This document shows positions 36,071 to 45,039 of a DNA stretch of 64,000 bases, piece by piece. The notes under the pieces are model-generated. The model made no database searches and was not told where the DNA came from. It was given only the letters and a program-made list of their open reading frames with translations. The DNA is taken from the NCBI GenBank assembly GCA_001768235.1, contig MENK01000019.1, positions 1 through 64,000 on the forward strand, read 5' to 3'. This DNA comes from Bacteroidetes bacterium GWB2_32_14. Lineage in GTDB: Bacteria > Bacteroidota > Bacteroidia > Bacteroidales > UBA12077. The translations under genes and the position numbers were made by a program. How positions within the stretch are numbered: position 1 is the first letter of the stretch; each line of letters opens with the position of its first letter.

Positions 36071-36910
36071 TTATTTTTTCCTGTATGCTTGTCCTTTTTT
36101 ATCGAAACGTGATGCTATTTCGCCCAGCATGGTTTCGTGCATACCCAAAACCAAATACCCATTTGTATATAAATGATCGTGAAAAAGTTTAAATACTTTG
36201 TTTTGTAAGCTATATTTGAAATAAATAATAACATTCCTGCATAATATTAAATCGAATTTTGCAAAATACAGATTTTCTCCTTTAACCAAGTCGTGCTGAC
36301 GGAAAATAGGTTTTTTCTTTAAAAAGTCATTCATTAAAATAGAGTCGGAAACTTTATCAATTTTAAAGTATTTACTATAGGGAACATCGTTATACTCATC
36401 GTAATTAAATGGATTCTCTTTTATTACTTTATCAAAATTATCGAGATACCCAATGTTAAACCTGTATTTATAAACTCCTTTTTTTGCTGCATCCAGGGCA
36501 TCGGTATTAATATCGCTGGCAAAAATCTTGGCTTTATCGAGTAAATCCAGCTCATTTAATAAAATCATCATGGAATATACTTCTTGTCCTGTTGAGCAAC
36601 CGGCATGCCAGATGTTTATGTTTTTATTTTCCGAGAACTTGGGAAGGATTCTGTATTTTAATGTTTGCCATATTTGGGGATCCCTGAAAAGTTCAGTTGT
36701 ATTTACTGTAATATCTTTAACTGTTTGTTCGAGAAAGTCTTTACTTGTTTTGATTTTATTAATCAACCCGAGCAGATCAAGGTTGGTGTCGAGAAGAATT
36801 TTTTGCAACCTCCTTTTTAGTGATTTCTCCGAATACTCGCTAAAATCGTATTGCGAAGCATTTTTTATTGTTGTTACAAAAAATTGAACTTCCTGATCTG
36901 ATAAAATCAT
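36071..36910 (-). CDS. CheR-family glutamate methyltransferase
   Basis: A 279-residue chemoreceptor-type methyltransferase using S-adenosylmethionine. It shows NTTELFRDP at 70-78, motif I GCSTGQE at 104-110, motif II ASDINTDAL at 131-139 and a late LCRNVIIYF block; all are canonical. It is the first gene of the minus-strand signalling operon, followed by the degenerate CheR paralogue. A possible -7 box lies 65 nt upstream at 36975-36982. No cognate receptor is in the window; its target may be the sensor proteins of the same operon. Confidence 0.88.
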   Translation of the reverse strand: MILSDQEVQFFVTTIKNASQYDFSEYSEKSLKRRLQKILLDTNLDLLGLINKIKTSKDFLEQTVKDITVNTTELFRDPQIWQTLKYRILPKFSENKNINIWHAGCSTGQEVYSMMILLNELDLLDKAKIFASDINTDALDAAKKGVYKYRFNIGYLDNFDKVIKENPFNYDEYNDVPYSKYFKIDKVSDSILMNDFLKKKPIFRQHDLVKGENLYFAKFDLILCRNVIIYFKYSLQNKVFKLFHDHLYTNGYLVLGMHETMLGEIASRFDKKGQAYRKK

Positions 36911-37236
36911 TTAATTTCTTTATTAAAATTAAATAGTAATACGGCCTTTTATGAAAATAGTTTTTATACGAATGCAAAAATAGCTATTTAATTGTGTTAT
37001 TTAAAAAACCTGTTTAAATCTATTAAAAAAAATAACAAACAATTAAAATTTAAGTTCTATTTATTCATTTTTATTTAACTTAAGATACAATGTACAGCTG
37101 ATATTTATTGCGAAATTTCTATATCGGGAATAAAACAACAACTTGCATAGTATTTTGAAAATTAAAGATATTAAAAATGCTTTAATTGCAAAAGGTTTGA
37201 GAAAGAATTTTGAAAACCCAAATTATTTAATCAGAA
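36911..37236. other. 326-bp AT-rich intergenic region
   Basis: Separates the CheR operon (minus) from the minus-strand gene at 37237. On the minus strand 36982-36975 reads TATTTTTG, a possible -7 box for the CheR operon, but no TTTG lies at the usual distance. A short plus-strand reading frame (37134-37241) overlaps the end of the next gene and has no ATG; I do not consider it a gene. No clear hairpin was seen. Confidence 0.5.
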
Positions 37237-37956
37237 CTAAAGCGTAAATCCCATTGCCAGGTAAACCGAATCATTCATGGGGTTCACGAGAATAGATGAC
37301 TGTACCGGGATAGATTTTTTCCCGGAAAAAGATAAATTTCCAATTACTTTTATACCCGTGTTTATAATTCCGGACGATTCTCCATAGTAGCTTTTGTATG
37401 GATTTATTCCTAAAATATAATTAACCTTAATATTCTGAATATACTGTTCATAACCTATTTCAGCGTATGTTGAAAAGTAGTTCTTATTTGTTTCAGGATT
37501 AATATCATCACCATAAACCATTGTTGCCAGAAGAAATTTAAATGGTAATTTTTCAGTCCCATTATAATATAAATGAAAATCCAACGTGTGTTTTGTAGAA
37601 CCCTGATTGTAATCAAAAAAACCGCTTACCTGCTTAAATGTTGGCGGGCAATAATAATCGAAAATTCCTATTGAAATATTTTTATATGAATATTTTAAAT
37701 AAATATCGAGCTCGGAATATTTTCCATCAATACTCTGAGCCGCCCAAACTCCGGATGTAACATCTTTTACACGGATTTCAAATGAAGGTTCAAACGTGGG
37801 TAAATTACTCATGGTATATCCCCGCCAAAGGTGCTGGCTCATGATATCAATTTGGCAGTTCAGGTTAACAGGCTTATGATTATCTTCTAAATCATTTCCT
37901 TTAGTTATACAAGTGGTATCAAAAGCTAATAAAATCAGAAGAATTTTTTTAACCAT
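37237..37956 (-). CDS. Outer-membrane beta-barrel protein, unknown role
   Basis: A 239-residue protein with an N-terminal signal peptide (residues 3-20, KKILLILLAFDTTCITKG). The mature part has an early SQHLWRGYTMSNLPTFEPSF segment and alternating strands ending in AMGFTL, a pattern seen in small outer-membrane proteins of the type annotated in proteobacteria as TIGR02001-like (an RG-x(2)-S-x(2)-P stretch). No substrate-specific feature is visible. It stands alone, after a gap of 326 bp from the CheR operon. Confidence 0.55.
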   Translation of the reverse strand: MVKKILLILLAFDTTCITKGNDLEDNHKPVNLNCQIDIMSQHLWRGYTMSNLPTFEPSFEIRVKDVTSGVWAAQSIDGKYSELDIYLKYSYKNISIGIFDYYCPPTFKQVSGFFDYNQGSTKHTLDFHLYYNGTEKLPFKFLLATMVYGDDINPETNKNYFSTYAEIGYEQYIQNIKVNYILGINPYKSYYGESSGIINTGIKVIGNLSFSGKKSIPVQSSILVNPMNDSVYLAMGFTL

Positions 37957-38028
37957 TATTTTGCTTTACTTTATTTAGTTGGCAAAATTAGGTAAATTCC
38001 AATGTCAATAATTATGAAAAATATAGAT

Positions 38029-39081
38029 TTATTTAAGTTTTACAACACAAAAAACGGGTTGATGATCGGAATGTTTAAAATTTAAATCTGCTGCTTTTAC
38101 ATAAATGCTTTCAATATTAGGAGAAATCAGAAAAAAGTCAATAGTGATTTTTATACTTTCCTTTTCGTTATATGGCATATTTAAATACCTGTTTGTCGGA
38201 GTGCCAGGATCATAAACCCAGCTCCATCTTTCAGGAATGTAGTTGTCTGGCACGGAATTAAGAATGAACCGTTTTGCGGGGGAATTTTCTTTCAAATCTT
38301 CTCTTGCCATTTGGGGAGGATTTTGATTCCAATCGCCGCCAACAATTATGTAATTCCCTTTATTGTATTCATCGGTTAAAAACTTCTTTAAATATTCCAT
38401 TTGCTGAATTTTTAAGGAACCATCATCATAAGCAGAATTATGTGTATTAATCACGAGCAATTCTTTATTGTTAGTGGTTGGAAATCGCATTACCAGGAAA
38501 CACCTGTCAAGCATAAATAAGTTTGTTGGCCAGCTGAAATTTCCCGGAAAAGAATACCTGGTTACTGTTGAAGGATTGTAAACAGAATAGCCGGCTATTC
38601 CTGATTTAACTCTTCCCAGGGGGTTAAGTGGAGGTGTTGGAACAAACTTTACATCATAATTTTTTGCAAAAAATCCCTTGTGTTTACTTAGCCTGTTATT
38701 TAAAGTATCAAATTGATTCGTAAAATAACTTCTGCGTGAATATAAATCCACTTCTTGCAATAACACGAACGAAAGACTGTCGTTCTTACTAATAAATTTT
38801 ACATTTTGACTAATATTGTTTTTAACATTTTCTCCTGATGTTCTAATCTGTTTACCTCCATCGTAAAAAAAATCCATGTCGTCACTTAAACCACAATAAC
38901 CAATATTCCAAATCATTAAACTAAGATTAGTATTTACATCTATTAAATCTGGCGACTCAGACTCGTAAATAACTTCTGATGCAACTGGTTTAAAATCCGT
39001 AATTGTTGCAAATACTAAAAAGGCTATAAGAAAAATAACCAGGAAGGCAATCCCTTTTAAAATGATTTTCAATGCTTTCAT
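38029..39081 (-). CDS. Membrane-anchored endonuclease/exonuclease/phosphatase family protein
   Basis: A 350-residue EEP-superfamily protein. The start is set at the ATG at 39081, giving an N-terminal membrane anchor (residues 3-26: ALKIILKGIAFLVIFLIAFLV). An upstream in-frame start at 39252 would add 57 residues lying on top of the purQ promoter and is rejected. Family motifs are LMIWNIGYCG with the active-site Asn, LLQEVDLYSRR (Glu metal ligand), VGGDWNQNP and the terminal HSDHQPVFC (Asp-His pair). Members hydrolyse phosphodiesters; substrates include nucleic acid, inositol phosphates and sphingomyelin. The substrate here is unknown. Confidence 0.8.
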   Translation of the reverse strand: MKALKIILKGIAFLVIFLIAFLVFATITDFKPVASEVIYESESPDLIDVNTNLSLMIWNIGYCGLSDDMDFFYDGGKQIRTSGENVKNNISQNVKFISKNDSLSFVLLQEVDLYSRRSYFTNQFDTLNNRLSKHKGFFAKNYDVKFVPTPPLNPLGRVKSGIAGYSVYNPSTVTRYSFPGNFSWPTNLFMLDRCFLVMRFPTTNNKELLVINTHNSAYDDGSLKIQQMEYLKKFLTDEYNKGNYIIVGGDWNQNPPQMAREDLKENSPAKRFILNSVPDNYIPERWSWVYDPGTPTNRYLNMPYNEKESIKITIDFFLISPNIESIYVKAADLNFKHSDHQPVFCVVKLK

Positions 39082-39147
39082 AATCGATTGTTTATTATAA
39101 GTCGAAGGTAAGAAATATTTAAAACTGATAAAAAGTAAAAATGAATA

Positions 39148-39179
39148 TTTGTACGACATGTTTATTATCTCTATATTTG
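39148..39179 (+). promoter_or_regulatory. Promoter of purQ
   Basis: TTTG at 39148-39151, 20-nt spacer and TATATTTG at 39172-39179, a full match to both Bacteroidota boxes. A second TATATTTG at 39215-39222 has no TTTG at the right distance. Transcription would start about 65 nt before the purQ ATG. Confidence 0.7.
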
Positions 39180-39252
39180 AGATGTGAAAAAAATGCTGAT
39201 AAACACAGCAGTCATATATTTGAGTTAAAATAAATTTCAAAAACATTTTCAA

Positions 39253-39951
39253 ATGAAATTTGGTGTAGTCATTTTCCCGGGTTCAAATTGCGATATGGAC
39301 ATGATTTATGTACTTCGTAATATTATGGAACAAGAAGTAGTTGAATTGTGGCATAAAGATACTGATCTTCAAAATGTTGATGCAATAGTTTTGCCCGGGG
39401 GGTTTTCTTATGGTGATTATTTACGATCAGGCGCCATTGCCCGCTATTCGCCCATTATGGAAAAGGTGATTGAATTTGCACATCACGGAGGTTTTGTATT
39501 TGGTGTTTGCAATGGATTCCAGATTTTATGTGAATCAGGATTATTGCCAGGAGCATTGCTGCACAACGAGAATCAAAAGTTTATTTGCAAAAATGTTTAT
39601 ATTATTCCTGACAATACAACGAATGCAATAACTCATAAACTGGATAAACAAAAACCGTTAAAAATACCCATTGCACATGGCGAAGGCCGATATTATGCCA
39701 GTGAAGAAACACTTCAGCAAATGAGAGTAAATGGACAAATTCTTTTCAGGTATTGCAATCAGCATGGCGAAATTACATCAGAGGCAAATCCAAATGGGTC
39801 TATTGAAAATATCGCGGGTGTTTGTAATCAGAAAAAAAACGTTTTTGGTATGATGCCTCATCCTGAACGTGCTTCAGACGACGAACTGGGAAACACCGAT
39901 GGATATGCAATCTTTGAATCTATACTTTCACATTTAATTCATCACAAATAG
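39253..39951 (+). CDS. purQ: Phosphoribosylformylglycinamidine synthase subunit PurQ
   Basis: PurQ is the glutaminase subunit of FGAM synthase, delivering ammonia to PurL in purine biosynthesis. The 232-residue class I amidotransferase has the nucleophile Cys86 in FGVCNGFQIL and the His-Glu pair in MPHPER. The N-terminal KFGVVIFPGSNCD and LPGGFSYGDYLR are diagnostic of PurQ rather than other amidotransferases. It is single in this window; PurL and PurS are not nearby. The promoter lies at 39148-39179. Confidence 0.96.
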   Translation: MKFGVVIFPGSNCDMDMIYVLRNIMEQEVVELWHKDTDLQNVDAIVLPGGFSYGDYLRSGAIARYSPIMEKVIEFAHHGGFVFGVCNGFQILCESGLLPGALLHNENQKFICKNVYIIPDNTTNAITHKLDKQKPLKIPIAHGEGRYYASEETLQQMRVNGQILFRYCNQHGEITSEANPNGSIENIAGVCNQKKNVFGMMPHPERASDDELGNTDGYAIFESILSHLIHHK

Positions 39952-40055
39952 ATTTTTATAAAATTTAAACAATATTGCTCTTAATAATGTTGATTTAAAA
40001 AATCAATGTTATTTGTATTTTTCATAAATTTCATTAAAAATATAAACTATAAATT

Positions 40056-40673
40056 ATGGAATTAAAAAAAGCAATAGAGCTTAGAACAAGTATAAGAACT
40101 TTTACAAATGAAAAAGTTTCAGTTGATGATTTAAAAGAAATAGTACGACGGGCAGGATTAGCCCCGAGTGTTAACAATTACCAACCCTGGATGTTTACCG
40201 CCATAACAAAACCTGAAACCTTGAGCTTAATGGCCGATAAAGTAGCCAAAAAATTAAAAGAAGTACCTTCAAACAATTCAATTGCTTCAAAAAATGTACT
40301 CTCACAGGTTGAATGGTTTGCCACTTTTTTTGAAAATGCCCCAGCTGTAATTGCTATAGCTATGGAAAATTATGAATCAGTTCTCGAAATGGGTGTTAAT
40401 TTAAGCCACGACGAAATTAATAAGATGAGGAATTTCCCTGATATGCAAAGTGCAGGAGCTGCCATTCAGAATATATTACTTACGGCTGTTGACCTGGGGT
40501 ATGGAGCATGTTGGCTAAGTGCCCCAATGATTGCAAAAACAGAACTGGAAAAGATTATTGGAATTTCAGAACCTTATCATTTAATATCGTTTGTCGCCAT
40601 AGGAAAACCAAGTAAAACCATTCAACCCAAACCTAAAAAATCAATTGATGAAATTTTTAAGTTAATCGAATAG
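40056..40673 (+). CDS. Nitroreductase family FMN protein
   Basis: A 205-residue protein of the nitroreductase superfamily (NAD(P)H- or ferredoxin-dependent FMN oxidoreductases). The opening LRTSIRTFTNEKVSVDDLKEIVRRAGLAPSVNNYQPW carries the FMN-binding R-S-x-R-x(n) and N-x-Q-P-W motifs; GYGACWLSAP and a late GKPSKTIQPKPKKSI block complete it. Physiological substrates are diverse and not determined. The ArsC-like gene follows with only one base between, so the two are probably cotranscribed. Confidence 0.88.
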   Translation: MELKKAIELRTSIRTFTNEKVSVDDLKEIVRRAGLAPSVNNYQPWMFTAITKPETLSLMADKVAKKLKEVPSNNSIASKNVLSQVEWFATFFENAPAVIAIAMENYESVLEMGVNLSHDEINKMRNFPDMQSAGAAIQNILLTAVDLGYGACWLSAPMIAKTELEKIIGISEPYHLISFVAIGKPSKTIQPKPKKSIDEIFKLIE

Positions 40674-40674
40674 T

Positions 40675-41022
40675 ATGTCAATTAAGATTTATCACAATAC
40701 CAAATGCCAGAAAAGCCGGAATGGACTGAAATATTTAGAGAATAAGGGTATAAAGCCTGAAATTATTGGGTATTTAAAAGATAAACCATTCACACCGGAA
40801 AGTTTAAAAGAAATTTTAAAAAAACTTGGGCTTAAACCTGTTGATATTGTGAGAACTCAGGAAGCCGATTATAAACAACATTTCAAAGGTAAAGATTTAC
40901 CCGATGAGCAATGGATAAAGATTCTGGCTGAAAATCCAAAATTAATTCGTCGCCCGATAATAGTATCCGGAAACAAGGCCGTTTTAGGAGATATTTTAGA
41001 ACATATTGATACCTTATTATAA
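40675..41022 (+). CDS. ArsC/Spx-family thioredoxin-fold protein
   Basis: A 115-residue protein of the ArsC-like family (glutaredoxin fold). The N-terminal active-site motif C11-Q-K-S14 in NTKCQKSRNG matches the CxxS of the arsenate reductase/YffB group, and the RRPIIVSGNKAVLG stretch near the end matches the conserved substrate-binding region. True arsenate reductases are slightly longer; this may act as a thiol reductase or Spx-type regulator. It starts one base after the nitroreductase stop, implying a joint redox role. Confidence 0.8.
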   Translation: MSIKIYHNTKCQKSRNGLKYLENKGIKPEIIGYLKDKPFTPESLKEILKKLGLKPVDIVRTQEADYKQHFKGKDLPDEQWIKILAENPKLIRRPIIVSGNKAVLGDILEHIDTLL

Positions 41023-41078
41023 TTTTTGTATCTTTTCAGTTCTGTTTTTTTAAATAAAACTAACTTAAAAGATATCAA

Positions 41079-42698
41079 ATGGCAACTCCGGAATTTAACT
41101 ACCAGGAACCTTTTCCTCTCGGGAAAGATGAAACAGAATACTATTTACTCACCAAAGATCATGTTTCCGTTTCAAAATTTGAAGGAGAAACAATTGTTAA
41201 AGTCGAATCCGATGGACTTACAAAGTTAGCACAAGCAGCATTACGTGATACATCATTCATGCTTCGTACAGAACATGTAAAGCAGGTTGCTGCAATTCTT
41301 AATGACTCAGAAGCCAGTGAGAACGACAAATATGTAGCACTCTCTTTACTTCGAAATGCAGATGTATCGGCAAAAGGGGAATTGCCATTTTGCCAGGATA
41401 CAGGTACTGCAACAATTGTTGCAAAAAAGGGCCAACAGGTATGGACTGATGGAAAAGATGAAGAAGCTCTTTCGAAAGGAGTTTACAAAACATACACCGA
41501 AGAAAATCTGAGATACTCCCAAACCATTCCTCTGGATATGTACAAAGAAAAAAACTCCGGAACAAATCTTCCTGCACAAATAGATATTTACGCTACCGGT
41601 GGTGATGAGTATAAATTCCTTTTTATAGCTAAAGGAGGTGGTTCGGCAAACAAAACCACTCTTTACCAGGAAACAAAAGCCTTGTTAAATCCTGAAAAAC
41701 TTGAAAAATTCCTGATCGAAAAACTAAAATCATTAGGAACAGCTGCATGTCCGCCTTATCATGTAGCATTTGTTATAGGCGGAACTTCTGCCGAATCATG
41801 TTTAAAAACGGTTAAGCTGGCATCAGCAAAATACCTTGATCGTTTACCAACAAAAGGGAATGATGGCGGACAGGCTTTTCGAGATGTTGAGCTGGAAAAT
41901 AAAATTTTAGATGCTGCATATAAACTGGGAATTGGAGCTCAGTTTGGAGGAAAATATTTCGCGCTGGATATTAGAATAATCCGTTTACCAAGACATGGAG
42001 CTTCTTGTCCCGTGGGAATGGGTGTTTCGTGTGCAGCCGATCGTAACATTAAAGCCAAAATAAATAAAGATGGAATTTGGATAGAAAAGATGGAAAACAA
42101 TCCCGGAAAGTTTATTCCTGAAAAGTACCGCAAAGCAGACGAATCGGGAGGAATTACTATTGACTTGAATCAACCCATGAAGGTTATTTTAGCAGAGATA
42201 TCAAAACACCCTGTTGGTACACGATTATCACTCAATGGAACAATCATTGTTGGCCGCGATATTGCCCATGCTAAGTTAAAAGAACGAATCGATAGTGGTG
42301 AAGGATTGCCACAGTATATAAAAGATCACCCCATTTATTATGCCGGCCCGGCAAAAACGCCTAAGGGAATGCCTTCAGGATCGTTTGGCCCAACAACTGC
42401 AGGCCGCATGGATTCATATGTTGATCAATTCCAAAGTCTTGGTGGAAGTATGATAATGATTGCCAAAGGAAACCGAAGCCAGGCTGTTACCGATGCATGT
42501 AAAAAATATGGAGGATTCTATTTGGGAAGTATTGGCGGGCCTGCAGCATTACTGGCTAAAGAAAATATTACCAAGGTTGAATTACTCGAATATCCCGAGT
42601 TAGGAATGGAAGCCATTTACAAAATCGAAGTTAAAAACTTTCCTGCATTTATTCTTGTTGATGATAAAGGAAATGATTTTTACAGGATGATGGGATAA
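41079..42698 (+). CDS. Class I fumarate hydratase (iron-sulfur)
   Basis: A 539-residue fumarase of the [4Fe-4S] type, catalysing fumarate to malate, a step of the TCA cycle and of the reductive branch. Both domains are on one chain. Cluster-binding cysteines occur in [10 protein letters not shown], in [10 protein letters not shown] and in [16 protein letters not shown]; the RHGASCPVG block is diagnostic. The C-terminal part ([50 protein letters not shown]) is the beta-domain. A terminator follows at 42721. A class II fumarase is encoded 2.3 kb away (45040), an oxygen-tolerant iron-free isoenzyme. Confidence 0.94.
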   Translation: MATPEFNYQEPFPLGKDETEYYLLTKDHVSVSKFEGETIVKVESDGLTKLAQAALRDTSFMLRTEHVKQVAAILNDSEASENDKYVALSLLRNADVSAKGELPFCQDTGTATIVAKKGQQVWTDGKDEEALSKGVYKTYTEENLRYSQTIPLDMYKEKNSGTNLPAQIDIYATGGDEYKFLFIAKGGGSANKTTLYQETKALLNPEKLEKFLIEKLKSLGTAACPPYHVAFVIGGTSAESCLKTVKLASAKYLDRLPTKGNDGGQAFRDVELENKILDAAYKLGIGAQFGGKYFALDIRIIRLPRHGASCPVGMGVSCAADRNIKAKINKDGIWIEKMENNPGKFIPEKYRKADESGGITIDLNQPMKVILAEISKHPVGTRLSLNGTIIVGRDIAHAKLKERIDSGEGLPQYIKDHPIYYAGPAKTPKGMPSGSFGPTTAGRMDSYVDQFQSLGGSMIMIAKGNRSQAVTDACKKYGGFYLGSIGGPAALLAKENITKVELLEYPELGMEAIYKIEVKNFPAFILVDDKGNDFYRMMG

Positions 42699-42720
42699 AA
42701 TCAATATTGCAATTCTCTAC

Positions 42721-42765
42721 AAATGGTTTGATCAGTTTTTCTTAAAATACGCATCAAACCATTTT
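42721..42765 (+). terminator. Terminator after class I fumarase
   Basis: A 12-bp perfect stem (42721-42732 with 42753-42764) with a 20-nt loop, ending in four T (42762-42765). It ends the nitroreductase-ArsC-fumarase run. Confidence 0.75.
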
Positions 42766-42893
42766 ACTTTAAATTTGTTTTTAATAATAAACTAACAAAA
42801 TGATGTTCGTGTTAATTATTATATTAATATTTTAAATAATCCTAAAGTTAATTTCATAGAAAAAAGTTTGAAGAAGTATTACGCAGTGATCTT

Positions 42894-43406
42894 TTAAAGG
42901 ATTGTAAGTAACTTTTTAAATAGGTATGTTAATTCACTCCTGTAGACTAAAATAGTTATGATTATTCCAATAAAAGCTAATATTAGTATCCGCTTGTTCA
43001 ATTTTAAATTCTTTAGATTAAAATTCATTGTTGAATTAAACCTATAAGTATCTATATTCTCTCTTTCGTTAGATTTAGATAGATATTCGGTACTTTTTAG
43101 ATAAAATTCATTTTTCGTCTTTTCGTTTTCATTTTTCTCTTCTTCATCTTTATAGAATTTTTCAAAAGATTGAAATTCTCTTCCTTTCTTTGTAAGTTCG
43201 TACCTTTTTCTGGCTGTTTTAGCTAGCTTTAGTAAATCACAATCAAGTAAATAACCTATTAACTCATCGCTGATTTTAGCATTGTTTATATCCTCAATTG
43301 TGAATTTATACTTTAGATCAAAGCAAATTTCCTGTATTGTAAGTTTGGGTTTCTTTTTTAAATCTTTAATAATTGCCTCTCCAATTTTCTTTTGTAAATC
43401 TGTCAT
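42894..43406 (-). CDS. Winged-helix-like protein with C-terminal membrane anchor
   Basis: A 170-residue protein I cannot assign to a named family. The start is set at the ATG at 43406 (MTDLQKKIGEAIIKDL); a start at 43472 adds 22 hydrophobic residues and is less likely. Residues 1-95 look like a winged-helix domain (LTIQEICFDLKYKFTIEDI, GYLLDCDLLKLAKTARKRYELTKKGREFQ), a transcriptional-regulator-type fold. A charged linker follows, and residues 147-165 (RILILAFIGIIITILVY) form one transmembrane helix at the C-terminus. It lies next to the AlbA-like gene in the insert between the two fumarases. Confidence 0.55.
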   Translation of the reverse strand: MTDLQKKIGEAIIKDLKKKPKLTIQEICFDLKYKFTIEDINNAKISDELIGYLLDCDLLKLAKTARKRYELTKKGREFQSFEKFYKDEEEKNENEKTKNEFYLKSTEYLSKSNERENIDTYRFNSTMNFNLKNLKLNKRILILAFIGIIITILVYRSELTYLFKKLLTIL

Positions 43407-43481
43407 TTTTATAAAGTATTGTTTATTAATACAAAGATAGGACAAATAGATGCATGCATTTAGCAGGAACACCTAATAACT

Positions 43482-43497
43482 CAAGCGTTCTCGCTTG
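43482..43497. repeat. Short palindrome between accessory genes
   Basis: Arms CAAGCG and CGCTTG around TTCT form a 16-nt hairpin, in the 108-bp gap between the winged-helix gene and the AlbA-like gene. No U-run follows on either strand, so it is not a standard terminator; it resembles a repetitive extragenic palindrome. Confidence 0.4.
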
Positions 43498-43514
43498 TGC
43501 TATTATTATACAAA

Positions 43515-44900
43515 TTAATCAGGTTTAATAATCTCCCAATGACCTGTTTTTGGTTTTCCTATTCTTTTAAGTATTCCTTTTTCTTTAAGTTTGTTCAGGT
43601 TATTTTCAATAGCTGTAGTGCTAACTCCTACTTTCTCCGATAGTTTGGTTATGGATATGTTTTTATCTAAAAAAATCAGTTCTAAAATTTTCAATTCAGT
43701 ATCGCCCAACTTATCACCCAACCTATCACCCAACTTATCACCCAACTTATCACCCAACTTATTATTAATTTCTTCCACTTTTTCGGCAATTGGTCTTTTA
43801 AATAGAATGGTAAAAAAACCTGTAAATTCATACTGTGGCTCTTGTAGACCTGCATTTAAAACTTCTTGTTTCATTCGGTTGATACCTGTTCCCATCTTTT
43901 CAATAAATCGTACACGTTGAAAAAGATTTGCAATCAAAGGATTTCGTCGGACACTTTTTTTTCCAAAATCTTTTGGTTCAAGACCTTTGGGCAAACCACC
44001 AGGATTAGAGATTTCTACCCTGTCATCGAAAATCTCAATCATTACATTAGCTCCATCTTCAAAATAATTTCGGTGAGTAACTGCGTTTATTACGGCTTCG
44101 CGCAAAGCAATTTCAGGTATTTCAAGAATATCTTGTCGTTGAATACTTTCAATTTTATAGCTTACATTCAGGTGTTTGGTTAAGAATATAATGGCTTCGT
44201 TTATGGTGGTAATAAAATCAGCATTAATATCTTTTCTGTCAAGTATATGTATTTTCTCTGTTCCTTTATACAAACCACAGGTAACAATACACTGGTTAAT
44301 ATAATCGCCTGGTTTTTCAGTAAAAAATAATATTCCGGCATTATTTAAATAAAGATTGTCTTTGTTTAAAACATTCAAATTTCTTAAGATATCTTCATCT
44401 CCCATGATTTGCGGAATATTGGCAATCTTAAGAAAGGTTTTTAATAATTCGGGTTTGAAAATCTTTTTATAATTAGTTTTAACTTTTATTTGTTCATCGA
44501 ATTTAATTCTGCCTTCTTGTTGTACAAAATTGACAATTTGCCCGGTATCCATCTTTTGAGAATTGGCTCCATTACGAATATAGAAACCTTTGTTGCAACG
44601 ATAGGGTTTTTCTGTGCCTTCAGGAACATGAATAATCAAAACATTTTGAAAAGTTTCAAGCCTGATATCAATTCGTGGATCGCAATCATTAGCAATTGTC
44701 TGAATGCGTGACTTTAATTCGTTATTTATGGAAACACCTTTAAGTTTGGAGTCATCATCAATTCCAATAAGAATTCTACCACCAGAAGAATTAGCAAAAG
44801 CGACCATTTCCTTTGACAGATCAGAATTTACATTTTCTTTGAATTCTAATTGGTATTCTTCGCCTTCATGCAATATGGTTTCTAATTCTGTTTGTGTCAT
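43515..44900 (-). CDS. AlbA_2/Schlafen-like DNA-binding protein with HATPase-like domain
   Basis: A 461-residue putative regulator. Residues 1-~130 form an AlbA_2 (Schlafen-like) domain with the signature EYQLEFKENVNSDLSKEMVAFANSSGGRILIGIDDDS (early). The middle (about 180-370) resembles the HATPase_c_4 domain, with the EIALREAVINAVTHRNYFEDG motif and a conserved NPGGLPKGLEP block. The C-terminal 60 residues are a winged helix (ITKLSEKVGVSTTAIENNLNKLKEKGILKRIG). Between them a run of LGDK units is encoded by a 12-bp tandem repeat (43703-43762). Families of this type are scattered and often mobile; a role in stress or phage response is possible but not shown. Confidence 0.75.
   Translation of the reverse strand: MTQTELETILHEGEEYQLEFKENVNSDLSKEMVAFANSSGGRILIGIDDDSKLKGVSINNELKSRIQTIANDCDPRIDIRLETFQNVLIIHVPEGTEKPYRCNKGFYIRNGANSQKMDTGQIVNFVQQEGRIKFDEQIKVKTNYKKIFKPELLKTFLKIANIPQIMGDEDILRNLNVLNKDNLYLNNAGILFFTEKPGDYINQCIVTCGLYKGTEKIHILDRKDINADFITTINEAIIFLTKHLNVSYKIESIQRQDILEIPEIALREAVINAVTHRNYFEDGANVMIEIFDDRVEISNPGGLPKGLEPKDFGKKSVRRNPLIANLFQRVRFIEKMGTGINRMKQEVLNAGLQEPQYEFTGFFTILFKRPIAEKVEEINNKLGDKLGDKLGDRLGDKLGDTELKILELIFLDKNISITKLSEKVGVSTTAIENNLNKLKEKGILKRIGKPKTGHWEIIKPD
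43703..43762 (-). repeat. Five 12-bp tandem repeats in the AlbA-like gene
   Basis: Five head-to-tail units of the type CACCCAACTTAT (43703-43714, 715-726, 727-738, 739-750, 751-762), nearly identical, the first starting CG and the second having one C for T. They encode LGDK/LGDR on the minus strand. The unit length is a multiple of three, so copy-number change would lengthen the linker in frame. Confidence 0.85.
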
Positions 44901-45011
44901 CCGGACAGTATAATTAATAAATGAAACTCAAAGATATTTTAAACTTTTTTAATCGACAATTTTTAATTGATAAGGATGATGTAAAAACATAGTTTTCAAA
45001 CCTAATTCAAT

Positions 45012-45019
45012 TAAATTTG
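45012..45019 (+). promoter_or_regulatory. Probable -7 box of fumC
   Basis: TAAATTTG matches TAnnTTTG, 21 nt before the fumC ATG (45040). No clear TTTG partner lies at 19-21 nt (TTTT at 44993-44996 is too near), so the promoter is tentative. Confidence 0.4.
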
Positions 45020-45039
45020 TTTAATCTAATAAAAAAACT

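Noticed and set aside
37134-37241. Short plus-strand frame with IKDIKNALIAKGLRKNFENP-like wording, reminiscent of small toxins
   Set aside because: No ATG, only about 35 codons, and it overlaps the end of the neighbouring minus-strand gene; too little to call a gene or a remnant.
39082-39252. Upstream extension of the EEP gene to 39252
   Set aside because: It would overlap the purQ promoter and place non-signal sequence before the membrane anchor.
39990-40006. Weak hairpin TTGATTT-AAA-AAATCAA after purQ as a terminator
   Set aside because: Only 7 A-T-rich pairs and no clear U-run directly after it; too weak to annotate.
43703-43762. Direct repeats suggesting a CRISPR array
   Set aside because: Units are 12 bp with no spacers and lie inside a coding frame; no cas genes are near.
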